The translations under genes and the position numbers were made by a program. Below are positions 51,469-62,988 of a stretch of DNA of 64,000 nt, one piece after another (position 1 is the stretch's first letter; every line of letters starts with the position of its first letter). The notes under the pieces were generated by a model that saw only the letters and a list, made by a program, of their open reading frames with translations, was not told the DNA's origin and made no database searches. Origin of the DNA: Exiguobacterium sp. BMC-KP (lineage in GTDB: Bacteria; Bacillota; Bacilli; Exiguobacteriales; Exiguobacteriaceae); NCBI RefSeq assembly GCF_001275385.1, contig NZ_LGIW01000015.1:62001-126000 (forward strand), read 5' to 3'.

Positions 51469-53630
51469 TGCCGCTTCATGCGCTATTTGTTTTCTTACTC
51501 GTTGTCGCTATCAAAGAATCGATTTGGTGGTTAGTAACGCTGATGCTGTTCGCTGTCTTAAAGTCGTGGTCTTTTTCGATTGGTCGTCTCTTCTTTCTGC
51601 TCATATTGAGCTTCCTATTCATCGGAATGGGACATTTGTCACCTGAACCGCATGACGTTTCTTCAGTTGATATTCTATCGGGAAAGCGCAACGGAGATCG
51701 TATCCGTTATGAGGCAGAGAGTAACAATCAACCCGTCCTTTTGACAGCGATGGTCGCAGAAGATGAGACAGGATATGAACGAATCGGTCACTCCTGTCGC
51801 GTAAAGACCGAATCGCTCGATATCCGCCAACAATCGAATGCGGGAGGCTTTGACGAACAGCAATTCATGCATACGCATCGTTACGGTGGAAAGTGGGAAG
51901 TTCGTTCGTTTGAATCTTGTCATCCGACACCAGGTTATGCGGCTGAAGGAAGACGGGTGCGTGAAGCTTGGTTAACGCGGGTTGAAGGACTGTTATCACA
52001 AAAACAAGCATTCTACGTCGAAGCGCTTGTTTTCGGTGAGGATCGATTAATGGATCAAGTGACGCTCGAACGGTTTAAGAAATTTGGCTTATTGCATGCA
52101 ATCGTGATCTCAGGATCACATATCGCCTTTTTGATTTTCAGTCTGCTGTATGTCTTACGAAAAATCAGAATGACAAAAGAAAAACGACTGGATGCCGTTC
52201 TTATCTTACTGCCGATTTATGGATGGTTGACGGAGTGGAGTCCTCCGGTCACGCGAGCCGTTCTTGTTGCGATGATTCTGCTACTCGGCCGTCGCTTCCA
52301 CAAACCGTTAGATCCGGTGGAGGTCATTGCGAGAGTCGCGGCTTTTCAATTAGCGATTCAACCGACTGTGATCTATGATATCGGGTTTCAATTGACAGTT
52401 GGATTGACGCTGTTTCTTGTGCTATCGAGACGACTAATGGGTTCGGTTCGTCGTCCTTGGAACTGGTTACTTATCAGTGCTTGGGCACAGTTTGGGACAC
52501 TATTATTTTTACAGGGCATCGAGCAAACGACGGTTTCAATCTGGTCCCCGTTGTTGAACTTGTTGATTGGTGGCTGGATTGAATGGGTGATTCTACCGGG
52601 ATCGTTCATTCTTGCGATGATTCCGTTTTTACCAATTAGCTCGACGTTTCAAACAGTGCATCAACATGCGATTCAGTGGATGGATCAAGCGTTACGACTG
52701 GCTGAACACTTACCGTTGGCGGTAGTTGCAGTTCCGGCACTTTCTCCTATCATCTTGACGTGTATCGTTGCTGGAACTGGTCTTGCTTGGTTCATCGCTG
52801 AGCGAAGATGGTGGGGACATGTCATTCCGCTCACCCTTTTGCTGTCGGCATGGGGCTATACAGAATGGCGCGCCCCTGAACAAATTACGTTTTTAGATGT
52901 CGGTCAAGGTGACAGTGTCGTACTTGAAAAAGCAGGAGAGACGTTCGTAGTGGATACTGGTGGTGTTTATCAGCAGACGACACATCCGCTGCTTCGTCCG
53001 TTCGATCCAGGTAGTCATATCGTCGCTCCGTTTTTGTTCACACGAGGCGAAGCCGAAATCGATGGACTCGTCGTGACGCATGCTGATCATGATCATGTGG
53101 GTGGACTACTAGGTTTACTTCGTCAAGTTCGTGTAAAAACAGTGTATTTAGGTGCATATGATAATACGGATGACAAACGGCGTACGTTAATTCACTCAAT
53201 CGAAGCGACAGGAACAAACGTCCAATTCATCAAAAGTGGGGACATGATTCGCCCTTGGTTACAAGTACTTGCACCGACTGGGCGAGAGGAAGAAGAAAAC
53301 GACCGCTCCGTCGTGTTATTGGCGAAGATTGCAGAGCAACGTGTCTTATTGACAGGTGATGCCGGAGTGGCACTAGAGGACGAGTTGAGAGTTGGTCCAA
53401 TCGATATTCTAAAAGCGGGTCATCATGGTTCAAACACGTCAACCGGCGAAGAACTCTTGCGAAAGTCGAATCCGAAGACCGTCATTTTGTCGGTCGGACG
53501 AAAAAATCGGTATGGTCATCCACATCCGGACGTACTCGAGCGCATCGGAACAGAACGAATCGTCTTTCGGACGGATCAAGACGGGAGTATAACTTGTTCT
53601 TCAGCGGGCTGTGAACCTATGATAAAATAA
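51468..53630 (+). CDS. comEC: Competence protein ComEC, DNA channel
   Basis: A 720-residue polytopic protein that forms the DNA import channel. N-terminal spans, an extracellular soluble region (about 60-160), the core with LLHAIVISGSHIAFL, and a C-terminal metallo-beta-lactamase-like domain with VTHADHDHVGGL (metal site) and GHHGSNTS, which may be the nuclease. Length is near the usual 750-780. Translation is coupled to comEA. Confidence 0.94.
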   Translation: MPLHALFVFLLVVAIKESIWWLVTLMLFAVLKSWSFSIGRLFFLLILSFLFIGMGHLSPEPHDVSSVDILSGKRNGDRIRYEAESNNQPVLLTAMVAEDETGYERIGHSCRVKTESLDIRQQSNAGGFDEQQFMHTHRYGGKWEVRSFESCHPTPGYAAEGRRVREAWLTRVEGLLSQKQAFYVEALVFGEDRLMDQVTLERFKKFGLLHAIVISGSHIAFLIFSLLYVLRKIRMTKEKRLDAVLILLPIYGWLTEWSPPVTRAVLVAMILLLGRRFHKPLDPVEVIARVAAFQLAIQPTVIYDIGFQLTVGLTLFLVLSRRLMGSVRRPWNWLLISAWAQFGTLLFLQGIEQTTVSIWSPLLNLLIGGWIEWVILPGSFILAMIPFLPISSTFQTVHQHAIQWMDQALRLAEHLPLAVVAVPALSPIILTCIVAGTGLAWFIAERRWWGHVIPLTLLLSAWGYTEWRAPEQITFLDVGQGDSVVLEKAGETFVVDTGGVYQQTTHPLLRPFDPGSHIVAPFLFTRGEAEIDGLVVTHADHDHVGGLLGLLRQVRVKTVYLGAYDNTDDKRRTLIHSIEATGTNVQFIKSGDMIRPWLQVLAPTGREEEENDRSVVLLAKIAEQRVLLTGDAGVALEDELRVGPIDILKAGHHGSNTSTGEELLRKSNPKTVILSVGRKNRYGHPHPDVLERIGTERIVFRTDQDGSITCSSAGCEPMIK

Positions 53631-53631
53631 A

Positions 53632-53661
53632 AAAACAGCAACCCCCCAAGGTTGCTGTTTT
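53632..53661. terminator. Bidirectional terminator of comEC and yqzM
   Basis: A 12-bp perfect stem (AAAACAGCAACC with GGTTGCTGTTTT) with a 6-base loop and A/T tracts on both sides, between convergent genes. Confidence 0.9.
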
Positions 53662-53666
53662 ACTGA

Positions 53667-53828
53667 TTATAGACTTAAGAACTTGATTGCGACACCGATG
53701 ATGAACAAGACTGCGAAGAAGCCGAATGATGCACCAAAACCAACGGCAGAGTCGAGCGCATCGTTGCGTTTTGATTGAATATCGTTCTCGAACGCGTTTT
53801 CACTTGGTGGGCGTACTGAATGTGCCAT
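53667..53828 (-). CDS. yqzM: YqzM-family small membrane protein
   Basis: A 53-residue protein. The central FENDIQSKRNDALDSAVGFG and the hydrophobic C-terminus match B. subtilis YqzM, which is also next to comEC. One membrane span covers residues 31-50. Start ATG has GGGGG about ten bases upstream. Function unknown. Confidence 0.88.
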   Translation of the reverse strand: MAHSVRPPSENAFENDIQSKRNDALDSAVGFGASFGFFAVLFIIGVAIKFLSL

Positions 53829-53928
53829 GCTGCATTCCCCCTTAATAGATTCCGCTTCTAGTATAGCGGAATAAAAGAGGATTATCTATGATGAAGTTAA
53901 GAACAAACTGTGAAATGTGGTGGGAATG

Positions 53929-54930
53929 ATGAAAACTCCTTGGCTCGTCAACGGAAAATTAGCGAATTTATACTTATTATATGGAACCGAACGACATTTG
54001 TTAGAAGAATGGGAACGTGAAATCGTAAAAGCGGCTCTACCGGACGGAGAGCGGTTTGACTATATGAAAATTGATTTGAACGACCAACCGCTCGATGCAG
54101 TACTTGATGAAGCGGAGACCGTGCCATTTTTGAGTGACTACCGTGTCGTCGTTGCAAAACCAGCAACGTTTCTGACCGGTGCAAAAGATAAAAAGCAACA
54201 TAATCTCGAACGCCTAGCGGACTATGTCATGCAACCAGCAGATTATGCGGTCGTTGTCTTGATCGTCGAAGCAGAAAAGCTCGATGAACGAAAAACCGTC
54301 GTTAAACGATTGAAGGAGCGCGCGACGGTGCTTGAGGCGAAAAAGCCGACGACCGAAGAGCTGTTCCGCTTTGTCCTAGATGCGGTCAATGATAAAGGGT
54401 ACCGGATGGAACGTCCGGCGATTGAGCGGCTCATTTTCCTGACTGCTGAGATGTGGGGTACATTAGCGCATGAACTGGAGAAGTTAATGTTATTTGCGGG
54501 GGATCGACCAACGATTGAAATCGAGGATGTCGATTTGCTTGTTCCACGGACGTTAGAGGACAATGTCTTTCAATTAACGGACTACTTGATGAAGCGTCAA
54601 CTCGAACCGGCAATCCGTTTGATTCGTGACCTTGAAAAACAAGGACAGGAAGTGTTGGCACTTCTTGGGCTGATGGCACGTCAATACCGTATGATGCTGT
54701 TGTCGAAACGATTAGCGGAACAAGGGTACGGGGAACGGCAAATCGCATCGAAAGTCGGTGCTCATCCGTATGCGATCAAATTGGCATTGCAGTCTGCAAA
54801 GCGGTTTACATTTGCACAGCTCGAGCAAGCCCTCGTTGCCATTACGACGACGGATGAAGGCATGAAAACAGGACGCGGTGATAAGAAGATTTTATTTGAT
54901 GCGTTGATTGTTCGTTTAGCGACGTTATAA
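53929..54930 (+). CDS. holA: DNA polymerase III delta subunit
   Basis: A 333-residue clamp-loader subunit that opens the beta clamp. Typical features: YLLYGTERHLLEEW at the start, VPFLSDYRVVVAKPA, and the C-terminal helical collar domain with LLGLMARQYRMML. ATG 53929 is the best-spaced start after GGTGGGA; GTG 53917 and ATG 53926 are alternatives. Confidence 0.93.
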   Translation: MKTPWLVNGKLANLYLLYGTERHLLEEWEREIVKAALPDGERFDYMKIDLNDQPLDAVLDEAETVPFLSDYRVVVAKPATFLTGAKDKKQHNLERLADYVMQPADYAVVVLIVEAEKLDERKTVVKRLKERATVLEAKKPTTEELFRFVLDAVNDKGYRMERPAIERLIFLTAEMWGTLAHELEKLMLFAGDRPTIEIEDVDLLVPRTLEDNVFQLTDYLMKRQLEPAIRLIRDLEKQGQEVLALLGLMARQYRMMLLSKRLAEQGYGERQIASKVGAHPYAIKLALQSAKRFTFAQLEQALVAITTTDEGMKTGRGDKKILFDALIVRLATL

Positions 54931-54946
54931 GAGGAGGAAATCGATC

Positions 54947-55387
54947 ATGAAAGTTCAAATCATTACGGCGAAAGAGGTCATCCCTCTACGGCATGAAGTG
55001 TTGCGTCCCCATCAACCGCGTGAAGCGTGTATTTACCCAGACGATACGCTTGCCTCAACATTTCATCTTGGTGGAATAAAAGAGCATCAAGTTGTCGCGA
55101 TTGGTAGCTTTTCTGAACAATCACATGAGCAAGCACCAGGAGCGACGTATCAACTCCGTGGAATGGCGTCGAGTGAACAAGTGCGTGGTGAAGGGTACGG
55201 GCGGGCATTGATTGAAGAAGCCCGTCGGGTATTACAGGAGAGACGAGTCACTGCGTGGTGGTGCAACGCTCGTGTCACAGCACTTCCTTTTTATGAGCGT
55301 CTTGGACTTGTGCGCGTTGGTGAACCTTTCATGATCGAAGGGATTGGTCTTCATTATGTAATGATTGATCGCCTGAATGACAACTAA
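54947..55387 (+). CDS. GNAT family N-acetyltransferase
   Basis: A 146-residue GNAT protein. The acetyl-CoA loop is QVRGEGYGRALI and the C-terminal strand block is PFYERLGLVRVGEPF. LRHEVLRPHQPREACIYP at the N-terminus is shared by a subgroup of bacterial GNAT proteins. Substrate unknown. Lies 16 bases after holA, with GAGGAGG upstream, so co-transcribed. Confidence 0.87.
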   Translation: MKVQIITAKEVIPLRHEVLRPHQPREACIYPDDTLASTFHLGGIKEHQVVAIGSFSEQSHEQAPGATYQLRGMASSEQVRGEGYGRALIEEARRVLQERRVTAWWCNARVTALPFYERLGLVRVGEPFMIEGIGLHYVMIDRLNDN

Positions 55388-55393
55388 TATGAC

Positions 55394-55442
55394 AAATGGC
55401 GGAAGAGAGAATCGTATCGAACGATTCCTTCTTCCGCCATTT
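55394..55442 (+). terminator. Terminator of holA-GNAT
   Basis: AAATGGCGGAAGA (55394-55406) pairs with TCTTCCGCCATTT (55430-55442), with an inner GAATCGT/ACGATTC stem. The long double helix ends at a short T tail. Confidence 0.8.
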
Positions 55443-55452
55443 CAGATCATAT

Positions 55453-55488
55453 AAAAAATCGCCACCGGAGATACCTCCTAGTGGCGAT
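55453..55488 (-). terminator. Terminator of rpsT
   Basis: ATCGCCAC and GTGGCGAT arms around a 15-base loop; on the reverse strand the stem is followed by TTTTTTAT. Confidence 0.8.
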
Positions 55489-55513
55489 CCATCACCGTAT
55501 TCTTCGGAAAGAA

Positions 55514-55774
55514 TTAAAGTGCGTTTACGAGTTTAGCGAGACGTGATTTGTCACGACCAGCTTTGTTGCTGTGGATGAGACCTTTAGCAGCAGCTTTGTC
55601 GATTTTTTTAGAAGCTGTAGCGAAAGCAAGGACCGCTTGGTCTTTGTTACCTTCAGCTGCGAAAGTTTCGACTGCTTTAATCGCTGAACGCATTGCCGAT
55701 TTACGTTGTACGTTAGCGACGCGGCGTTTTTCAGCTGTTTTAACGCGTTTGATTGCTGATTTAATGTTAGCCAT
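55514..55774 (-). CDS. rpsT: 30S ribosomal protein S20
   Basis: An 86-residue basic protein with the S20 signature [18 protein letters not shown] and [16 protein letters not shown]. It is transcribed opposite to its neighbours holA and lepA, as in Bacillus. ATG 55774 follows GGAGGTGA. Nine extra upstream residues in frame are not translated by this reading. Confidence 0.96.
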   Translation of the reverse strand: MANIKSAIKRVKTAEKRRVANVQRKSAMRSAIKAVETFAAEGNKDQAVLAFATASKKIDKAAAKGLIHSNKAGRDKSRLAKLVNAL

Positions 55775-55852
55775 GGATGATTCACCTCCAATAAAACTCA
55801 TTCGAGATTTATATTCGCATATCTGCAGTTATCGTTCAACAGAACAAACACA

Positions 55853-55881
55853 ATTGTAGCAAACGTTTTTCTTAAAAGCAA
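55853..55881 (-). promoter_or_regulatory. Sigma-A promoter of rpsT
   Basis: On the reverse strand TTGCTT (55881-55876), a 17-base spacer and TACAAT (55858-55853). The leader is about 70 bases. Confidence 0.75.
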
Positions 55882-55957
55882 TACGACGTCTAGGGAATCT
55901 TCACATTTTGTTTTTCGGGTAAAACAAAACGAGATAGTACAGTGAAGCGCTTTTTGT

Positions 55958-55963
55958 TATAAT
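55958..55963 (+). promoter_or_regulatory. -10 box of lepA
   Basis: TATAAT about 44 bases before the lepA start. The -35 region is weak. Confidence 0.5.
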
Positions 55964-56006
55964 GAACCGTATGTACGTTTGAAAATAAGGTAAGGTGACT
56001 CTAAAC

Positions 56007-57830
56007 ATGACGAATGAAGACCGTTTAAAGCGGCAGAAGAGTATTCGTAACTTCTCGATCATTGCCCATATCGATCACGGGAAGTCGACACTCGCTGACC
56101 GAATTTTAGAAAAAACTGGCGCGTTGACTTCGCGCGAAATGAAAGACCAGACACTTGATGCCATGGATCTCGAACGTGAGCGTGGAATCACGATTAAACT
56201 GAATGCTGTTCAATTGAAGTATACAGCAAAAGATGGGGAAGACTACATTCTTCATCTCATTGATACACCGGGACACGTCGACTTCACATACGAAGTTTCG
56301 CGTTCACTTGCAGCTTGTGAAGGGGCTGTCCTCGTCGTCGATGCGGCGCAAGGGATCGAAGCGCAGACGCTTGCGAACGTTTACTTAGCACTCGACAACG
56401 ATCTCGAAATCCTTCCAATCATCAACAAAATCGATTTGCCTTCTGCAGACGTTGAACGCGTCCGTCAAGAAATCGAAGATGTCATCGGGCTCGATGCGTC
56501 TGAAGCCGTTCCGACATCCGCGAAAGCCGGAATCGGAATCGAAGAAATTTTGGAACAAATTGTTGAGAAAGTGCCAGCTCCGACGGGTGATCCGTCTGCA
56601 CCGCTTGAAGCATTGATCTTCGACTCTTACTACGATGCTTACCGTGGTGTCGTTGCCTCGATTCGAGTCGTCAACGGAACAGTTAAGGTTGGCGATAAGA
56701 TCCGGATGATGTCGACAGGTAAGGATTTTGAAGTCCTTGAACTCGCTGTCGCAACACCAAAACCGTTACGTCAGAAAGAATTGACGGTCGGTGATGTTGG
56801 AACGTTGTCGGCTTCGATCAAAACGGTTGGCGATGTACGTGTCGGGGATACGATCACGCTTGCGAAACAGCCGGCTACTGAAGCATTGCCGGGTTACCGG
56901 AAAATGAATCCGATGGTGTACTGTGGACTCTACCCAATCGATGCTGCGAAGTACAACGATTTACGAGAAGCGCTTGAAAAACTACAACTCAGTGACGCTG
57001 CGCTTGAATTCGAACCAGAGACATCACAAGCACTCGGATTCGGATTCCGTTGTGGATTCCTCGGGATGCTCCACATGGAGATTATCCAAGAACGGATCGA
57101 ACGTGAGTTCAACATCGATATGATCACGACGGCACCGTCTGTTATCTATCACGTGACAACGACAGCAGGTGAAGTCTTGCACGTCGATAACCCATCGAAG
57201 ATGCCGGATCAGCAAAAAGTTGAATTCATCGAAGAGCCGTTCGTTAAGGCTGCTGTCATGACACCGAATGATTACGTTGGTGCGATCATGGAGTTGTGCC
57301 AGAAGAAACGCGGAACATTCGTCGATATGCAATACATCGATACGACGCGTGTCAAAATCACGTATGAGTTACCGTTATCTGAGATCGTCTACGACTTCTT
57401 CGATCAGTTGAAATCGAGTACGAAAGGGTATGCGTCACTTGACTATGAATTGATTGGCTATCAACAGTCGCGTCTCGTCAAGATGGACATCCTCCTCAAC
57501 AACGAGAACGTCGATGCGCTCAGCTTCATCGTTCACCGTGACTTTGCATACGAACGTGGGAAAGTCATCGTTGATAAGTTGAAGGAATTAATTCCACGAA
57601 TGCAGTTCGAAGTGCCGATCCAAGCAGCGGTCGGAACGAAAATCGTCGCGCGTTCGACGATTAAAGCATTACGGAAGAACGTTCTTGCGAAATGTTACGG
57701 GGGAGATATCTCTCGGAAACGTAAGTTGCTCGAGAAGCAAAAAGAAGGTAAGAAACGCATGAAGATGGTAGGCTCAGTAGAGGTACCGCAAGAAGCCTTC
57801 ATGTCCGTTCTATCCATGGACGAAGATTAA
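56007..57830 (+). CDS. lepA: Elongation factor 4 (LepA)
   Basis: A 607-residue translational GTPase acting on stalled or assembling ribosomes. G1 AHIDHGKST, switch-I RGITIK, G3 DTPGHVDF, G4 NKIDLP, and the LepA-specific C-terminal domain ending in [21 protein letters not shown] 56007 with AAGGTGA eight bases upstream; a GTG at 55995 is inside the ribosome site. Confidence 0.97.
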   Translation: MTNEDRLKRQKSIRNFSIIAHIDHGKSTLADRILEKTGALTSREMKDQTLDAMDLERERGITIKLNAVQLKYTAKDGEDYILHLIDTPGHVDFTYEVSRSLAACEGAVLVVDAAQGIEAQTLANVYLALDNDLEILPIINKIDLPSADVERVRQEIEDVIGLDASEAVPTSAKAGIGIEEILEQIVEKVPAPTGDPSAPLEALIFDSYYDAYRGVVASIRVVNGTVKVGDKIRMMSTGKDFEVLELAVATPKPLRQKELTVGDVGTLSASIKTVGDVRVGDTITLAKQPATEALPGYRKMNPMVYCGLYPIDAAKYNDLREALEKLQLSDAALEFEPETSQALGFGFRCGFLGMLHMEIIQERIEREFNIDMITTAPSVIYHVTTTAGEVLHVDNPSKMPDQQKVEFIEEPFVKAAVMTPNDYVGAIMELCQKKRGTFVDMQYIDTTRVKITYELPLSEIVYDFFDQLKSSTKGYASLDYELIGYQQSRLVKMDILLNNENVDALSFIVHRDFAYERGKVIVDKLKELIPRMQFEVPIQAAVGTKIVARSTIKALRKNVLAKCYGGDISRKRKLLEKQKEGKKRMKMVGSVEVPQEAFMSVLSMDED

Positions 57831-57836
57831 ACAGGT

Positions 57837-57860
57837 GGGGGGCGCTTGCGTCCCCTTTTT
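57837..57860 (+). terminator. Terminator after lepA
   Basis: GGGGGGCG pairs with CGTCCCC around a CTTG loop, followed by TTTTT. Confidence 0.75.
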
Positions 57861-57888
57861 GGTTTTTATAGAGAAAGGATGAGGCGAA

Positions 57889-59034
57889 ATGGGAATACGC
57901 GCCGCATATGTCCACATCCCTTTTTGTGAACATATTTGTTATTACTGTGATTTCAATAAAGTCTTTTTAAAGAATCAGCCCGTCGATGAATACCTCGATG
58001 CACTCGAACGCGAAATCGAACTGACGCTGAAACAATATCCGACAAATCATCTCGAGACGATTTTCATCGGTGGCGGCACACCGACCGCTTTGAATGAACC
58101 GCAGATGCAACGGCTGATGGAAATCATCCAGAAGCATTTGTTGCCCCTAACAGGTGATGATTTAGAGTACACGGTCGAGTCGAATCCGGATGGTGTATCA
58201 GAAGAGAAACTCGATATCATGAAGGCGGGTGGTGTCAACCGCGTCAGTTTTGGTGTCCAGTCGTTTGATGACGGGTTGCTCGAACGCATCGGTCGGACGC
58301 ACCGGGAAGCAAAAGTCGCGCAGACGCTCGACGCAGCAGCGAAACGGTTTGATAACATCTCCGTCGACTTGATGTTCGGGTTACCGAATCAGACGCTCGA
58401 TCAGGTCCGCTACGACGTCACGCGGGCACTTCAATTGCCGATTACGCATATCTCATCGTATTCATTGATCTTAGAACCGCATACGGTCTTTGCGATTCAA
58501 GAGCGAAAAGGAAAATTACCACTGCCGACGCAAGATCTCGAGGCGGAGATGTATCAAGTGATGATTGAAACGATCGAAGCAGGCGGATATGCGCAGTATG
58601 AGATCTCGAACTTCGCGGAAGTTGGAAAAGAAAGTCGCCATAATCGCGTCTACTGGGAAAACGATGAGTACTATGGATTTGGTGCAGGCTCACACAGCTA
58701 TATTAACCAGACGCGTCGTGCGAACATCGCGCCGATTCCGCACTATATCAAAGCGGAAGGTTTACCTGTTCGAAAAGAGACGCCGTTGACGAACGTCGAG
58801 CGGATGGAAGAAGAGATGTTCCTCGGTCTTCGAATGAAGGACGGCGTATCGCTCGAACGTTTCCAGGAGAAGTATGGAGTAGCGTTTAAAGATGTTTTTG
58901 GTGACGTCATGAAACGGTTGTTGCCAAACGGTCTTGTTGAACAAACGGAGACACATATCCGTTTGACGCCTGCTGGCATTCCGTTAGCGAACGAGGTCTT
59001 TGCGGAGTTTATTGGTGAAGCGCAAGTACAATGA
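57889..59034 (+). CDS. hemW: Radical SAM heme chaperone HemW
   Basis: A 381-residue radical-SAM protein with the iron-sulfur motif C-x3-C-x2-C at Cys13, Cys17 and Cys20 (CEHICYYC), preceded by AAYVHIPF. GGGTPTAL and ESNPDGV follow. The extra Cys found in true coproporphyrinogen oxidase HemN (CxxxCxxCxC) is replaced by Phe (CDFNK), which is the HemW hallmark. It delivers haem to membrane enzymes. Confidence 0.95.
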   Translation: MGIRAAYVHIPFCEHICYYCDFNKVFLKNQPVDEYLDALEREIELTLKQYPTNHLETIFIGGGTPTALNEPQMQRLMEIIQKHLLPLTGDDLEYTVESNPDGVSEEKLDIMKAGGVNRVSFGVQSFDDGLLERIGRTHREAKVAQTLDAAAKRFDNISVDLMFGLPNQTLDQVRYDVTRALQLPITHISSYSLILEPHTVFAIQERKGKLPLPTQDLEAEMYQVMIETIEAGGYAQYEISNFAEVGKESRHNRVYWENDEYYGFGAGSHSYINQTRRANIAPIPHYIKAEGLPVRKETPLTNVERMEEEMFLGLRMKDGVSLERFQEKYGVAFKDVFGDVMKRLLPNGLVEQTETHIRLTPAGIPLANEVFAEFIGEAQVQ

Positions 59035-59059
59035 TTTAAAAATATCTGAAATCAACGAA

Positions 59060-59107
59060 AATGAGAGAAGCGGTGTTTCCCAAATGTGGAACACCGCTTT
59101 TCTCATT
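59060..59107. terminator. Bidirectional terminator between hemW and small ORF
   Basis: A long stem (59060-59077 with 59090-59107, arms starting AATGAGA and ending CTCATT, slightly imperfect) followed by T on the forward strand. It overlaps the stop codon of the small reverse gene. Confidence 0.8.
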
Positions 59108-59198
59108 TTTTCGACTTCCTTAAAAAATAAGCAGTCGTTCCGATGACCGCGATGAACAGCCAGACAAAGACTCCTGCCATTGCCAATAATTCAATCAT
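59103..59198 (-). CDS. 31-residue small membrane protein, unknown
   Basis: A short frame not expected by length-limited gene finders: one predicted span (residues 5-25, MAGVFVWLFIAVIGTTAYF), then RKSKK. AGAAAGG lies about nine bases before ATG 59198; an ATG at 59207 would give 34 residues but would abut the ribosome site. It sits between hemW and hrcA and is transcribed in reverse. No family recognised. Confidence 0.55.
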   Translation of the reverse strand: MIELLAMAGVFVWLFIAVIGTTAYFLRKSKK

Positions 59199-59272
59199 CC
59201 GATTCATCCTTTCTGTTCTTTGTTTCACTGTATCGTAGAATGGGAAACTGTTCAAAGGGTCATGCAATTCGG

Positions 59273-59301
59273 TTGACATCGGACGGACAATTCCTTATAG
59301 T
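59273..59301 (+). promoter_or_regulatory. Sigma-A promoter of the heat-shock operon
   Basis: TTGACA (59273-59278), 17-base spacer, TATAGT (59296-59301); near consensus. The CIRCE operator begins 11 bases downstream of the -10. Confidence 0.88.
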
Positions 59302-59312
59302 AAAAGATGTAA

Positions 59313-59339
59313 TTAGCACTCGTTAAAAGTGAGTGCTAA
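59313..59339. promoter_or_regulatory. CIRCE operator, HrcA binding site
   Basis: TTAGCACTC-N9-GAGTGCTAA, a perfect copy of the CIRCE inverted repeat. HrcA binds here and represses the operon until heat stress titrates GroEL away. Confidence 0.97.
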
Positions 59340-59360
59340 CAAAATAAGGTGGTGAAGAAG

Positions 59361-60395
59361 GTGCTGACGGATCGTCAATTGTTGATTTTACGTGCAATCG
59401 TCGATGATTACATCAAGACTGCTCAACCCGTCGGCTCACGGACGCTCTCGAAACGAGACGACGTGACGTTCAGTTCCGCGACCATTCGTAACGAGATGGC
59501 GGACCTCGAAGAGATGGGTCTGATTGAAAAGCCACACACTTCCGCAGGTCGGATTCCTTCCGAACTCGGATACCGTTTTTATGTCGACCATCTGATTCGT
59601 CCGGAAAGCATCACACCAAAAGAAGCGCAGGCATTGAAATCACTCTTTGCCCATTCCGTGAATGAGAATGATCGGTTGATTCGGCACACAGCAGACCTGT
59701 TGAGCGATTTAACCCATTACACGACGCTTGTACTTGGTCCAAAAGAAGAAGGGCAACGTCTGCATCATCTGGAATTGATTCCTCTTGCAGAAGGTCGTGT
59801 CGTCATCGTTCTCGTCACCGAGACGGGACATGTCGAGCACAAGACGTTGCAATTGAATCAAGCATTGTCTCAAGAAGCAGCGAGCCGGTTGATGGAACGT
59901 CTGAATCAGACGTTACGCGGTACGCCGCTCTCAGCCTTACGTAGTCGATTGCTTGAGGAAATCCGCCGATTCCGTTCAGAGCACTCTGAACAGACGGTCT
60001 TGCTCTCAAAAGCACTTGATCTCGTCTTGACGGATCAAGAGGAGCGACCGTTCATCTATCTCGGTGGAAAAGCCAACATGTTCGATCAGCCCGAATTTCA
60101 GGACGTTGCAAAACTACGACCGGTGCTCGAGTTGATCGAACAGCAAGAAGCCGTTCTCGATTTCCTACGACCAAATCTTGATAATCAAATCTTGATTACA
60201 ATCGGTAGCGAGAACAACGTCGATGCATTAAAAGATTGTAGCGTCATCCGAGCTCACTATTCGGTTGATGGTGTCTCAATCGGAACACTTGCATTGATTG
60301 GACCAAAACGGATGGATTACAATCGGGGAATCAACTCGATTATCCATTTACTCCAAGCATTCCAAGCCGAATTGCATAAGAACAATTTGGATTGA
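59361..60395 (+). CDS. hrcA: Heat-inducible repressor HrcA
   Basis: A 344-residue winged-helix repressor. [28 protein letters not shown] at the N-terminus and [30 protein letters not shown] are diagnostic. GTG 59361 gives the normal family N-terminus after AAGGTGG; two further GTG codons at 59349 and 59352 lie in the ribosome site. Autoregulated through the CIRCE just upstream. Confidence 0.96.
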   Translation: MLTDRQLLILRAIVDDYIKTAQPVGSRTLSKRDDVTFSSATIRNEMADLEEMGLIEKPHTSAGRIPSELGYRFYVDHLIRPESITPKEAQALKSLFAHSVNENDRLIRHTADLLSDLTHYTTLVLGPKEEGQRLHHLELIPLAEGRVVIVLVTETGHVEHKTLQLNQALSQEAASRLMERLNQTLRGTPLSALRSRLLEEIRRFRSEHSEQTVLLSKALDLVLTDQEERPFIYLGGKANMFDQPEFQDVAKLRPVLELIEQQEAVLDFLRPNLDNQILITIGSENNVDALKDCSVIRAHYSVDGVSIGTLALIGPKRMDYNRGINSIIHLLQAFQAELHKNNLD

Positions 60396-60419
60396 ATATA
60401 GAAAGGGGCTCGATTCAGA

Positions 60420-60977
60420 GTGGAAGAAAAAGAACAGAATCAAAACCTCCAACAAGATGAAAACGTGACAGAGCCGACTGACACAGTCGAAGTCACAGAA
60501 GAAGAAGTCATTCAGGCGGATCTCGTCGAAGACGAGAAGCCAAACTTCGAAGCACAACTCGCAGAAGCAAAAGCTTCAGAGTTACGCCTCCGTGCAGATT
60601 TTGAGAACTTCAAACGTCGCAACCGCGTCGAAGCGGAGAACCGTGCGAAGTATTCCTCACAAGCGATCGTCGAAAAGCTATTGCCGCTCGTCGATAACTT
60701 AGACCGCGCACTTCAAATCGAGACAGAAAACGATGAGACGAAATCCGTCTTAGCTGGCGTTGAAATGGTAAAACGTCAACTCGTTGAAACACTTCAAAAC
60801 GAAGGTGTCGTTGAGATTCCTGCCGTCGGAGAAGCGTTTGATCCGAACCTGCACCAAGCAGTCGTTCAAGAAGCAAGTGAAGAACACGAATCAGGTATCG
60901 TCACTGCTGAATTCCAAAAAGGGTACAAATTGCACGATCGTGTAATTCGTCCAAGTATGGTTAAAGTAGCTGAGTAA
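60420..60977 (+). CDS. grpE: Nucleotide exchange factor GrpE
   Basis: A 185-residue DnaK co-chaperone that releases ADP. An acidic disordered N-terminus (to about 40), a long helix with LRADFENFKRRNRVE, LLPLVDNLDRAL, and a beta domain ending GYKLHDRVIRPSMVKVAE. GTG start; AAAGGGG is rather far (about 14 bases) upstream. Confidence 0.95.
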   Translation: MEEKEQNQNLQQDENVTEPTDTVEVTEEEVIQADLVEDEKPNFEAQLAEAKASELRLRADFENFKRRNRVEAENRAKYSSQAIVEKLLPLVDNLDRALQIETENDETKSVLAGVEMVKRQLVETLQNEGVVEIPAVGEAFDPNLHQAVVQEASEEHESGIVTAEFQKGYKLHDRVIRPSMVKVAE

Positions 60978-61026
60978 TCAGCAAGTATGCACTTAAATAT
61001 TCCAATCATTGAAAGCGAGGAAATAA

Positions 61027-62856
<1,830 letters not shown>

Positions 62857-62886
62857 TTCATCCGACCGATTTTTCGGGCGCTAGAG

Positions 62887-62916
62887 AGAGCCAAAGCGTA
62901 TCCGCGCTTTGGCTCT
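62887..62916 (+). terminator. Stem-loop between dnaK and dnaJ
   Basis: AGAGCCAAAGCG (62887-62898) pairs with CGCTTTGGCTCT (62905-62916), 12 bp perfect, loop of six, weak T tail. It probably lowers dnaJ expression relative to dnaK or protects the dnaK message. Confidence 0.75.
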
Positions 62917-62988
62917 TTCCATGTCGCACGAAGTTCGGTAAAATCAAACAGTATGAAATGAATCGGAATAGAGAGAGGAAGACTGCAC

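Noticed and set aside
53849-53872. ATTCCGC/GCGGAAT inverted repeat upstream of yqzM
   Set aside because: It surrounds the likely -10 (TATACT) of yqzM and could be an operator, but there is no second example or consensus to support it.
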